DNA of 64,000 nucleotides from Thermomonas hydrothermalis. Its GTDB lineage: Bacteria; Pseudomonadota; Gammaproteobacteria; Xanthomonadales; Xanthomonadaceae. The DNA lies in contig NZ_FQUK01000001.1 of NCBI RefSeq assembly GCF_900129205.1, positions 73,590 through 137,589 on the forward strand. Reading direction: 5' to 3'. The notes under the pieces are model-generated. The model was not told where the DNA came from. It made no database searches and was given only the letters and a program-made list of their open reading frames with translations. Position numbers and translations under genes: made by a program. Each line of letters starts with the position of its first letter. The stretch's first letter is position 1. This document shows positions 56,729-64,000 of this stretch, one piece after another.

Positions 56729-57148
56729 TCAGGCGCTTTTTTTCAGCGCATCGCGGATTTCGCGCAGCAGCAGGATGTCTTCCGGGGTGGGCGCTGGCGC
56801 AGCCGGGGCGGGCTCCGGCTTGCGGTGCATGCGGTTGATGACTTTGACCAGCAGAAAGATGGCAAATGCCACGATCACGAACTGGACCACCGCGTTGAGG
56901 AACTCGCCATAGGCCAGCACTACCGCCGGGACTTCCTTGCCAGCCGCGTCCACGCTGGCGGCCTTGAGGGTGATGGCCAGCTTGGAGAAATCCACGCCAC
57001 CAACCAGCAGGCCGATGGGCGGCATGATCACCTTGTCCACCAGCGCCGATACGATCTTGCCGAACGCGCCGCCGATCACCACGCCCACGGCGAGGTCGAT
57101 CACGTTGCCACGCATCGCAAATTCCTTGAACTCGCCCATCATGCCCAT
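56729..57148 (-). CDS. mscL: large-conductance mechanosensitive channel MscL
   Basis: A 139-residue channel subunit. Helix N1 and TM1 are [20 protein letters not shown] with [10 protein letters not shown], the loop is [15 protein letters not shown]2 is [20 protein letters not shown], and the C-terminal helix is [17 protein letters not shown]. The expected insert between TM1 and TM2 is slightly longer ([19 protein letters not shown]). GGAGG lies 8 nt before the ATG. It opens under hypo-osmotic stress. It forms its own unit. The 226 nt between it and the M28 gene show nothing else. Confidence 0.97.
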   Translation of the reverse strand: MGMMGEFKEFAMRGNVIDLAVGVVIGGAFGKIVSALVDKVIMPPIGLLVGGVDFSKLAITLKAASVDAAGKEVPAVVLAYGEFLNAVVQFVIVAFAIFLLVKVINRMHRKPEPAPAAPAPTPEDILLLREIRDALKKSA

Positions 57149-57183
57149 CGACTGCCCTCCACTGTGGATGTGAAGTCGGAAGC

Positions 57184-57909
57184 TTACCCGTTGCGCGGGG
57201 TGATCCGCCCTTGCAGGCGCAGGACATCGCCGATCCGGGCGTCGAAGGTATCGCCGGGCAGCAGTGCAGCCACGCCGGCCGGTGTGCCCATGAACACCAG
57301 GTCGCCCGCGCGCAGCGCATAGAGCTTCGACAGCTCATGCAGAATCTCCGGCACGTCCCAGATCAGCTGATCCAAGGTCGAAGCCTGACGGCGCTGGCCG
57401 TTGACGTCCAATGTGATTGGTAGCGCCGCCAGTGCGCCGATGTCCGTCGCCGGCAGCAGCGCCGAGACCGGCGCGGAGTGGTCGAAGCCCTTGCCGGTGT
57501 CCCACGGCAGGCCCTTGGCCTTGGCAGCGGCCTGCAGGTCGCGGCGGGTCAGGTCCAGCCCGACGCCGTAGCCAAAGACCAGGGCGCTGGCCGCCTCGAC
57601 CGGCAGCACGCCGGCAGGGGCATCCTGGCCCAGTGCCACCACCAGTTCCACTTCGTGGTGCAGGTCCTGCGTGCCGGGCGGGTAGGGCACCACGCCATCG
57701 GTGACGATGGCGTCAGCGGGCTTCATGAAGAACACAGGATCACCGCGCTCGGCCTTCGAGGCCGGCGCAGTGGCGCCCATTTCGCGCGCATGGTCGGCGA
57801 AGTTGCGGCCCACGCAGTAGATGCGCCGCACCGGGAACTCGCCCAGTGGGCGGCCATCGCGGTGACATACCGGGATGCGCGGCGGTGCCGCGGCGGGAAT
57901 CAGATCCAT
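57184..57909 (-). CDS. fumarylacetoacetate hydrolase-family protein
   Basis: A 241-residue FAH-fold protein. Visible are [15 protein letters not shown], the metal-binding Glu in [14 protein letters not shown], the Asp in [14 protein letters not shown], and the Gly-Thr-Pro of [17 protein letters not shown]. The size and residues fit the bacterial YcgM/FAHD1 group (acylpyruvase or oxaloacetate decarboxylase). Its ATG shares one base with the stop of the upstream small membrane-protein gene (TGATG), so they are coupled. The true substrate is not known. Confidence 0.88.
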   Translation of the reverse strand: MDLIPAAAPPRIPVCHRDGRPLGEFPVRRIYCVGRNFADHAREMGATAPASKAERGDPVFFMKPADAIVTDGVVPYPPGTQDLHHEVELVVALGQDAPAGVLPVEAASALVFGYGVGLDLTRRDLQAAAKAKGLPWDTGKGFDHSAPVSALLPATDIGALAALPITLDVNGQRRQASTLDQLIWDVPEILHELSKLYALRAGDLVFMGTPAGVAALLPGDTFDARIGDVLRLQGRITPRNG

Positions 57910-58187
57910 CAGCGTGCAAGCTGCGGCTTGCCGACCACCCGGTAGCTGCCTTCCAGCGGCTGCCGACGCACGCGCACGTTGCGATCACGGCGCATCAGCA
58001 AGCGCAGCACCAGGCCACCCAGCAGCATGGCGAGTCCAACCACCAGACCCACTGCCACCAGCCCGATCAACAGGGTGACGCCCAGGACACCCAGCAGGCT
58101 GCGCAGCACGGGATTGCGCGGGCGGCGCGGCGCGCCAGGCAGCAGGGTGCGCAGACGGAGGAAGATGGGATGTCGAAACAGTGACAT
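57909..58187 (-). CDS. small membrane protein of unknown function
   Basis: A 92-residue protein. The N-terminal 30 residues are basic (FRHPIFLRLRTLLPGAPRRP), then one or two hydrophobic helices (SLLGVLGVTLLIGLVAVGLV, VGLAMLLGGLVLRLLM), then a basic C-terminus (RRDRNVRVRRQPLEG). No family recognised. ATG 58187 is chosen; ATG 58208 would add seven residues. It is 1-nt coupled to the FAH-family gene, and begins 40 nt from the divergent Rieske gene. Confidence 0.65.
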   Translation of the reverse strand: MSLFRHPIFLRLRTLLPGAPRRPRNPVLRSLLGVLGVTLLIGLVAVGLVVGLAMLLGGLVLRLLMRRDRNVRVRRQPLEGSYRVVGKPQLAR

Positions 58188-58227
58188 GGAGCGTGAGATC
58201 CTGAACATGACAGAGGCATGACACACT

Positions 58228-58644
58228 ATGCCCAGTATCGACAGAAGCGACGGGGCAGGTGTGAGCAGTTCGTTAAACACACACGGTGTACTGGCCATGC
58301 TCGAGGCAGTGCCGGTGGATGAGTTGCGTGAATGCGAAGTCGTGCTGGGCGGCGAGCCCGAGTCGCTGATTCTCTATCGCGCCGGCCATGACGAGGTGCG
58401 CGCATGGCGCAATGTCTGTCCACATGCCGGGCGCCGGCTGGACTATGCGCCGGGCAAGTTCTTGCGCAGCAAGACGGGGCTGCTGGTGTGTGCGGTGCAT
58501 GGTGCCGCCTTCGAGTTGGAGCGTGGCGAGTGCGTGGCCGGCCCCTGTCGCGGGCAGGCGCTGCAGGCGGTGGCGGTACGTTGCCGTGATGGGCAGGTGG
58601 TGCTGGAGCGCCCGGATGCCCTCCAAGGCACGGATGAGGCGTGA
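58228..58644 (+). CDS. stand-alone Rieske [2Fe-2S] protein
   Basis: A 138-residue protein with a complete Rieske motif: C64-P-H66 (NVCPHAGRR) and C88-x2-H91 (LLVCAVHGA). The rest is the Rieske beta-fold, preceded by about 25 polar residues. There is no signal peptide or membrane anchor, so it is a soluble ferredoxin. Alternative starts are GTG 58261 and ATG 58297; GAGG lies 12 nt before ATG 58228. No oxygenase is adjacent. It could serve an electron chain elsewhere. Confidence 0.8.
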   Translation: MPSIDRSDGAGVSSSLNTHGVLAMLEAVPVDELRECEVVLGGEPESLILYRAGHDEVRAWRNVCPHAGRRLDYAPGKFLRSKTGLLVCAVHGAAFELERGECVAGPCRGQALQAVAVRCRDGQVVLERPDALQGTDEA

Positions 58645-58711
58645 AAACCCTTGTCGATGCGGCGCAAACCACGCGCCTGGGCAGCGGTAGGCCCCGGATG
58701 TGGGGGCTTGA

Positions 58712-60550
58712 TCAGTAAAGCAGGTTGACCATCGCAACGATGATGACGACGTAGATGGCGCTCAGCGGCCCGCCCGAACGCCACATGTCGCGCACGGTGT
58801 AGCCGGCTGGGCCTGCGATCATCGAAATCGACGGGTTGGCGGCGGTGACGAAATTGTTGGATGCCGACAGCGCTACGATCAGGGCGAATGCGGTCGGGTT
58901 ACCGTTCATCGCCAGCGCCAGATTGATCGCGATCGGCACCAGCACGATGGTGGCGCCGACATGGCCGATCACCATCGAAAACGCGGTCGTCAGCAGTGCC
59001 AGCGCGGTTTCGACCAGCCACGGCGGCAGCCCCTGCGGCAACCGCTCGATGGTGTGACCAGCAAGCCAGGCAGCCGCGCCGCTGGAGTCCATCGCCCAGC
59101 CGAGTGGAATCAGGCAGGCGATCAGAAACACCGTGCGCCAACTGATTGCGGCGTAGGCTTCATCGACCTTGAGTACGCCGGTCACCAGCATGCCGGCCAC
59201 GCCGGTCATCAGTGCGATCGAGGTCGGTAGCCGCGAGGACAGCGCCAGCAGCATCGCAACCGCAAAGATCGCCATGGCCAGGCGGAACTTGTGCGGACGC
59301 TGCTCGTCCTTGGGGTAATCGGTCACCACCACGAAGTCGCGGCTGCGCGCGGCGTCCGCCAGATCGGTCCAGATGCTGTGCAACACCAGCATGTCGCCGG
59401 CCTGCAACGGCAGGTTGCGAATGTCATCGCGCAGCACCTGGCCATCGCGGTTGATCGCCAGCAGACTCAGGCCGTACTGCTTGCGCAGGCGCAACTGCGC
59501 CTGGGTTTTGCCGATGAAGTTGGATGTGGGCGGGATCACCGCCTCGGAAATCCCGGCGCGCGCCGGGTTGAACAGATCGGCGAACACCCGCAGGCGCGCA
59601 CTCATGCGCAGGAAGTTTTTCTGCGCAAAGTCGAGGATCGCTTCGCGTCGCCCCATGACGCCCAGCACGCTGCCAACCCAAATCCGGCTGTCGGCGGGCG
59701 GCGCCAGCCGCGATTCTTCACCGGTGCGCAGGGCCAGGAGGAGCGGCATGTCCACCAGCGCCTCGGCATCGCCCACGCTCATTCCCACCAGCGGGCTGTC
59801 GGCGGTCACGGTGAGCTCAAACAGGTCGCCCTCAATGCCGTAGGCACGGGCGAAGTAGCTCTGGGTGCGGGCCGGGGTGACCGCTTCGTCGCCGCTTTCC
59901 CGCAGGACGCGTTCGCTGAAGTGGTAGAAATAAGCCAATGAGGCGGCCAGCAAGGCCAGGCCGATCGGAAGCGGCGCAAAGATTTTCAGTGCGGTCAGTG
60001 AGGCAGCGCCGGACGGCAGGCTGGCATTGGCCGACAGCAACAGGTCGTTGAGCAGGATCAGCGGCGAGTTGCCGACCATGGTCAGGCTGCCGCCCATGAT
60101 GATCGCAGCCGATATCGGAATCAGCAGGCGCGACAGACTGATGCCGGTGCGCGCGGTCAGGCGCGAGGCGACCGGCAGAAACAGCGCGGTGGCGGAGGTG
60201 TTGGGGACGATTGCCGAAGTCAGTCCGGCGGTCAGCGAAGCCAGCAGTACCAGGCGTTTTTCGATGCCCTGGGCGCGCCGCAGCAGCCAGCCGGCCAGCC
60301 GGTTGAGGGCGCCGGTGCGGTCCAGCCCGGCCCCCAGGATCATGGTGGCGATCACGTTCATCACCGCGTCCGAGGAAAACCCGCCAAACAGGTCTTCCGG
60401 GGCCACCAGCCCGGTCAGCCCCAGCACCACCAGCACCACCAGCGAGACCACGTCGGCGCGGATGCGCTCGAACAGGAACATCACCATCGCGAACGCCACC
60501 AGCCCCAGCACCCAGAGCATGTCGTTGGTGAGGGCGAGGCTGGTGTCCAT
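58712..60550 (-). CDS. SLC13-family transporter with TrkA-C domains
   Basis: A 612-residue transporter of the DASS/SLC13 group (sulfate, dicarboxylate or citrate type). Both membrane halves carry the SNT-type loops (SAIVPNTSATALFLP and SASNNFVTAANPS), with two RCK_C/TrkA-C domains between them (about residues 220-390; VDMPLLLALRTGEE and LRKQYGLSLLAINRDG). It has about 12 helices. The family moves anions with sodium or protons. Substrate unknown. No good Shine-Dalgarno was seen (CCCGGA). The gene stands alone, 130 nt downstream of trmB on the same strand. Confidence 0.88.
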   Translation of the reverse strand: MDTSLALTNDMLWVLGLVAFAMVMFLFERIRADVVSLVVLVVLGLTGLVAPEDLFGGFSSDAVMNVIATMILGAGLDRTGALNRLAGWLLRRAQGIEKRLVLLASLTAGLTSAIVPNTSATALFLPVASRLTARTGISLSRLLIPISAAIIMGGSLTMVGNSPLILLNDLLLSANASLPSGAASLTALKIFAPLPIGLALLAASLAYFYHFSERVLRESGDEAVTPARTQSYFARAYGIEGDLFELTVTADSPLVGMSVGDAEALVDMPLLLALRTGEESRLAPPADSRIWVGSVLGVMGRREAILDFAQKNFLRMSARLRVFADLFNPARAGISEAVIPPTSNFIGKTQAQLRLRKQYGLSLLAINRDGQVLRDDIRNLPLQAGDMLVLHSIWTDLADAARSRDFVVVTDYPKDEQRPHKFRLAMAIFAVAMLLALSSRLPTSIALMTGVAGMLVTGVLKVDEAYAAISWRTVFLIACLIPLGWAMDSSGAAAWLAGHTIERLPQGLPPWLVETALALLTTAFSMVIGHVGATIVLVPIAINLALAMNGNPTAFALIVALSASNNFVTAANPSISMIAGPAGYTVRDMWRSGGPLSAIYVVIIVAMVNLLY

Positions 60551-60680
60551 TCCGGGCGCGGTCTGCAGAAGCGATGAATGATGGGGGGAGGGTAGCGCGT
60601 TTTACGATCGGCCTCAGGCAGGTTTGCACAACGCCAGTGTTGGAGGTGTCAGCCGGTCATGTGACCGACGCAAGCCCCGT

Positions 60681-61421
60681 TCAGTCTGCCTGCCTGTCGT
60701 ACAACAGATCCCACACGCCATGGCCCAGGCGCAGGCCGCGTGCCTCGAAGTGGGTCTGCGGCCGCCAGGGTGGACGCGGGACATGGCCGCGCGGGCCGGC
60801 GCGGTTGACCAGCCCCGGGGTGGCGTCCAGCACGTCCCACATCTGCTCGGCGTAGTCCTGCCAGTCGGTGGCCAGATGCAGGCGCCCGCCCACGGCCAGC
60901 TTGCGCACCAGCAGGGCGGCGAAGGCCGGGTTCACCAGCCGGCGTTTGTGATGGCGTTTCTTATGCCAGGGGTCCGGGAAATAGATGCGGATCTCGTCGA
61001 GCGCACCGTCGGTGATCTCGTGCTCCAGCACTTCCACGGCATCGTGGTGATAGACACGCACGTTGTGAATGTCATCAGCGGCCAGGGCATTGAGCAGCCG
61101 CCCAACACCGGGCGCGTGCACTTCGATGCCGAGATGATCGCAGTCGGGGGCATGTCGGGCGGAGTGGTGCAGTGCCTCGCCATTGCCGAAACCGATCTCG
61201 AGGATGCGCGGCGCGCGGCGGCCGAACACGGTGTCCAGATCGCGAGGTTGGCCCTGGTAGTCCAGGCCATAGCGTGGCCACAACGATTGCAGTGCGCGTT
61301 GCTGCGCCGGTGTGAAACGGCCCTGACGCAGCACGAAGCTGCGCACTTTGCGCTGGCCCGGGGTGGTCGTGAAGGGCTTGGGGGTGCCGTGGGCGTCGGT
61401 GTCGGTAGGGATGTTGGTCAA
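60681..61421 (-). CDS. trmB: tRNA (guanine46-N7)-methyltransferase
   Basis: A 246-residue enzyme making m7G46 in tRNA. Motif I is [12 protein letters not shown], the post-I Glu is in [11 protein letters not shown], and the family signature is [21 protein letters not shown]-terminal [21 protein letters not shown] is characteristic of TrmB. No in-frame ATG exists before the core. A TTG at 61421, with AGAGGA 8 nt upstream, is the best start; another TTG at 61523 would extend it. The gene is divergent from the GDSL autotransporter. Confidence 0.94.
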   Translation of the reverse strand: MTNIPTDTDAHGTPKPFTTTPGQRKVRSFVLRQGRFTPAQQRALQSLWPRYGLDYQGQPRDLDTVFGRRAPRILEIGFGNGEALHHSARHAPDCDHLGIEVHAPGVGRLLNALAADDIHNVRVYHHDAVEVLEHEITDGALDEIRIYFPDPWHKKRHHKRRLVNPAFAALLVRKLAVGGRLHLATDWQDYAEQMWDVLDATPGLVNRAGPRGHVPRPPWRPQTHFEARGLRLGHGVWDLLYDRQAD

Positions 61422-61683
61422 AACTGGAATCCTCTGGGTTAAGCACGTCTTCACTGCGCGTGTCTGGGATGTGCCTGCCCACGTCGGGGCGCCAGCCTGT
61501 TCGGGCCCGGCGCTGGCAGGCAATCGCCCATGCGCTCATTAAAACTGTGATGCGCTGCAGCGTGAGAGCGTTATGATTTCATGAAAACATGAGACATTCG
61601 CCATCGTATGGCCGCTGGCATTGCCGTGGCTGGACTGGCGAGCGCGATTGCTGCTGTTGTTCCTTCACCTGTCGAGGAAGCCT

Positions 61684-63630
61684 ATGAAACGCACATTCCG
61701 CCGGACCCTGCTCACTGCCGCCCTGGCCCTGGCCACACTCCCGGCCTTTGCCCAGAGCGCGCCGAAATCGCCGTTCTCGCAGACCGTGTTCTTTGGGGAC
61801 AGCCTGACCGATGGCGGCTATTTTCGGCCGATGCTGATCAGCATGATTGGCCCGAACGGTGCCATCATCGGTCAGTTCACCACCAATCCCGGCTATGTCT
61901 GGGCGCATTACCTGGCCAGCTATTACGGTGGCAATGCCAATGCGGCCTGGACCGGGAATACCACCACCACCCCGACGCCGGCCAGCGGCAGCAACTGGGC
62001 CGTGGGTGGGGCGCGCATCACCACCGACACCAGCGGCGGCCTGGGGTATATCCCCTCGCTGAGAAGCCAGTACAACGCCTATCTGGCGGCTGGCAACAAG
62101 GTCGATCCCAACGCGCTGTATACGGTCTTGGGTGGTGCGAACGACATTTTCGCCGCCACCCAGGCCTATCAGACCGCCTATGTCGGCACGCTGCTCGGCG
62201 GCGGAACTACGGCGCAGGCCGAGGCGGCCGGCAATAGCGCGGCGCAGGCCATCATCACCCCGGCGGTGACCGCGCAGGTGGGGCTGATCGGTACGCTGAC
62301 CAGCGCCGGTGCCCGCTACATCCTGGTGCCGGCGATTCCCGACATTGGCCTGACCCCGTCCGCTGCTGCCGGTGGCGCGCAGGGCATCGCGCTCGGCACG
62401 GCGCTGACCACCGCCTACAACAACGGTCTGTATGGCGGTCTGGCCACGGCCAACCTGCACGTGATCCCGGTGGATACCTTCCACTTTTTGCGGGAAGTGG
62501 TGGCCAATCCCAATGCGTATGGCCTGACCAATGTCACCGGCAAGGCCTGCTTGACCCAGCCGCCGCCGGCGGGGGACTCCTCGCTGTTCTGCAGCCCAGC
62601 CTCGACGGTGCCCAATGGTGCCAATACCTATCTGTTCGCCGATGGCGTGCACCCCACCTCGGCAGCGCACAAGGCGCTCGGGGATCTGGCGATTGCGATG
62701 ATCGAGGGGCCGCGTTCGATCGCGGTGCTGCCGCATTCGGCTGGGGTCATCGGTCGCGCCCGCGCGGTCGGCGTGGATAGCGCGGTGGCCGGTCTGGCGC
62801 GTCAGGATGGCGATGGCATGCGCTGGTGGGCGGACATCCGCGCCGACCAGCAGCGCTTCGTCAAGTCGTTCGGGTTCGACGGCACCGGGGGCACCGGGTC
62901 GTTCGGTGTGGGCTGGCGCAGCGGCCGGCTGATGTACGGTGCCTTTGCCGGGTATGGCCGGCAGGACATCGATTTCGGCTTTGATCGCGGCAGCTTCCGT
63001 CAGTCTGATACCAGCCTCGGTGGCTTCGTCGGCTGGACGAACGATGGCCTGTGGGTCAACGGTCAGGTCAGCTGGACCAAGCTCAGCTACAAGGTTGATC
63101 GTCAGGTCAATCTCGGCCAGGCGGTGCGTGTGCATCACGGCTCGCCAGACGGCACCAACCTGAGCGTGGGGGCCAGCGCCGGCTGGACCTTCAAGCATGG
63201 CAAGTGGGAGCACGGGCCGGTGCTGAGCCTGCTGTCGCAGACCATCCGGGTCGATGGCTATGACGAGGACAGCACCGAGTCCAGTGCCCTGAGCTATGCC
63301 AAGCAGAAGGGCGATTCGCTGCTCGGCAGCCTCGGCTGGCAGGCCAGCTACACCATCAATGACCACGTGCAGCCGTTCGTGCGGTTGACTGGCGACCATG
63401 AGTTCAAGGATCCGCCGGCGCAGGTGTGGGCGCAGTCGCGCTCCATGACGACGACGCTGCCGTATGCGGTGCCGGGGCTTGCCTTCGACCGTACCTACGG
63501 CACCCTGGCGGTGGGGCTGCGCAACAAGGTGCTGGGCGGGTTGGATCTGACCTCGACCATTACCGCCACCGCAGGCCAGAGTGGCGGCAGCAACGTGGCG
63601 TTCTACCTGATGCTGGGTGGCTCGTTCTGA
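61684..63630 (+). CDS. GDSL-family autotransporter esterase (EstA-like)
   Basis: A 648-residue type V secreted esterase. It has a signal peptide (MKRTFRRTLLTAALALATLPAFAQ). The GDSL passenger has S40 in VFFGDSLTDGG, the Gly block NWAVGGAR, N153 in LGGANDIF, and the D320-x2-H323 pair in FADGVHP. The C-terminal part (about 380-648) is an autotransporter beta-barrel ending in the aromatic GGSF. GAGGAAG precedes ATG 61684. All catalytic blocks are complete, so an active surface esterase or lipase is expected. Confidence 0.93.
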   Translation: MKRTFRRTLLTAALALATLPAFAQSAPKSPFSQTVFFGDSLTDGGYFRPMLISMIGPNGAIIGQFTTNPGYVWAHYLASYYGGNANAAWTGNTTTTPTPASGSNWAVGGARITTDTSGGLGYIPSLRSQYNAYLAAGNKVDPNALYTVLGGANDIFAATQAYQTAYVGTLLGGGTTAQAEAAGNSAAQAIITPAVTAQVGLIGTLTSAGARYILVPAIPDIGLTPSAAAGGAQGIALGTALTTAYNNGLYGGLATANLHVIPVDTFHFLREVVANPNAYGLTNVTGKACLTQPPPAGDSSLFCSPASTVPNGANTYLFADGVHPTSAAHKALGDLAIAMIEGPRSIAVLPHSAGVIGRARAVGVDSAVAGLARQDGDGMRWWADIRADQQRFVKSFGFDGTGGTGSFGVGWRSGRLMYGAFAGYGRQDIDFGFDRGSFRQSDTSLGGFVGWTNDGLWVNGQVSWTKLSYKVDRQVNLGQAVRVHHGSPDGTNLSVGASAGWTFKHGKWEHGPVLSLLSQTIRVDGYDEDSTESSALSYAKQKGDSLLGSLGWQASYTINDHVQPFVRLTGDHEFKDPPAQVWAQSRSMTTTLPYAVPGLAFDRTYGTLAVGLRNKVLGGLDLTSTITATAGQSGGSNVAFYLMLGGSF

Positions 63631-63702
63631 GTCGGTGCGGCGGGCCGGGTGCATGCATAAGTTCAAACACCTTTGGCACTCCTTCGAAGCAGGAGGAGCG
63701 CC

Positions 63703-64000
63703 ATGCAAGTGCACCATGCCGGGTACCGAATCCGGGGGTTCTATCGAATAGCCGCCTTGGGTCATCTTTGGGCAATGACCCCCAAAGACGCTCAACGAAG
63801 GCTGCACATCCTGCGCTTCTGGGACACACACGGCCTCAAAGCCACCCAAGACGCCTTCGACGTGTCCCGGCGCACGCTCTACCGGTGGAAGCAGGCCCTT
63901 CGCGAACAGGGCGGCAATCCCGCCGCCTTGGCCGCTCGATCCTGCGCGCCCAAACGCCGGCGCACGCCCAAGACCGACCCACGGCTGGTGGCGGAAATCC
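63703..64000 (+). CDS. transposase, N-terminal part (cut by window edge)
   Basis: The first 99 residues of a transposase that runs off the right edge. It begins QVHHAGYRIRGFYRIAAL and has an HTH region in two parts, DAQRRLHILRFWDTHGLKAT and QDAFDVSRRTLYRWKQALR, then a basic linker (SCAPKRRRTPKTDP). This resembles the N-terminus of DDE integrase-core transposases of the IS3/IS481 type. AGGAGG lies 7 nt before the ATG. The catalytic domain is beyond the window, so whether it is intact cannot be told. The left terminal repeat should lie in about 63635-63700 but was not identified. Confidence 0.72.
   Translation, partial: MQVHHAGYRIRGFYRIAALGHLWAMTPKDAQRRLHILRFWDTHGLKATQDAFDVSRRTLYRWKQALREQGGNPAALAARSCAPKRRRTPKTDPRLVAEI

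Noticed and set aside
61579..63849. Minus-strand ORF of 756 codons opposite the GDSL autotransporter
   Set aside because: Composition (Arg/Gly/His/Gln-rich) and absence of motifs mark a shadow frame; the plus strand encodes a full autotransporter.

Overview
This 64 kb window is GC-rich chromosomal DNA from a gammaproteobacterium, most likely of the family Xanthomonadaceae (Lysobacteraceae). The evidence is the gene set and order: a regulator-sufBCDS operon, pgk-pyk-fba, minCDE behind a GNAT gene, gcvP alone behind a tandem glycine riboswitch, a TPR-sulfotransferase next to a TonB receptor, a GDSL autotransporter, and -10 boxes of the TAGAAT/TATAAT type. I did not find tRNA or rRNA genes, a CRISPR array, a prophage or a large genomic island. 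Coding density is high and no gene-free stretch exceeds 300 bases. I call 57 protein genes; the only mobile element is a transposase cut by the right edge.

Layout: 86-1078, two DUF4870 membrane proteins split by a terminator. 1101-6295 (minus), SUF Fe-S assembly operon led by an Rrf2 regulator. 6435-11679, secreted esterase, small SET protein, EF-G-like GTPase with a changed catalytic position, glycine-zipper protein, response regulator. 11738-14820 (minus), M1 peptidase and a membrane protein. 14956-19601, TPR-sulfotransferase and TonB receptor pair. 19673-21951 (minus), intracellular PHB depolymerase and exported cyclophilin. 22122-27460, small unknown protein, methyltransferase, HemJ, alkaline phosphatase lipoprotein, dicarboxylate symporter, PilZ protein. 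27649-30147, purA, an orphan miniature flagellar-rod-like protein, hemolysin III. 30373-33520 (minus), gcvP with its riboswitch. 33574-37180, Bcr/CflA exporter, then a Rieske oxygenase coupled to an amino-acid permease. 37291-40342 (minus), GNAT-minC-minD-minE and a HEAGH protein. 40485-45931, two-component system, SRPBCC protein, DUF423, AlkA-type glycosylase, TraB/GumN paralogue. 46049-49948, three glycolytic genes. 50093-55071, RND efflux pair and a SpoU methyltransferase. 55084-60550, M28 peptidase, MscL, FAH hydrolase, small membrane protein, lone Rieske ferredoxin, SLC13 transporter. 60681-64000, trmB, GDSL autotransporter, transposase fragment.

Most genes are housekeeping or cell-envelope functions in short operons. 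Less ordinary points are: (1) a tandem glycine riboswitch that starts at the predicted transcription start and ends in a hairpin able to cover the gcvP ribosome-binding region; (2) several genes whose -10 box lies exactly 6 nt before the ATG, suggesting leaderless mRNAs; (3) an EF-G paralogue with Tyr in place of the catalytic G3 His; (4) an orphan 101-residue rod-like protein; (5) a TraB/GumN protein that lost its motif His and lies behind a sigma-E-like promoter; (6) a sulfotransferase-TonB receptor pair; and (7) a 64-residue unknown protein behind a perfect dyad. All were read by eye. No database search was run.
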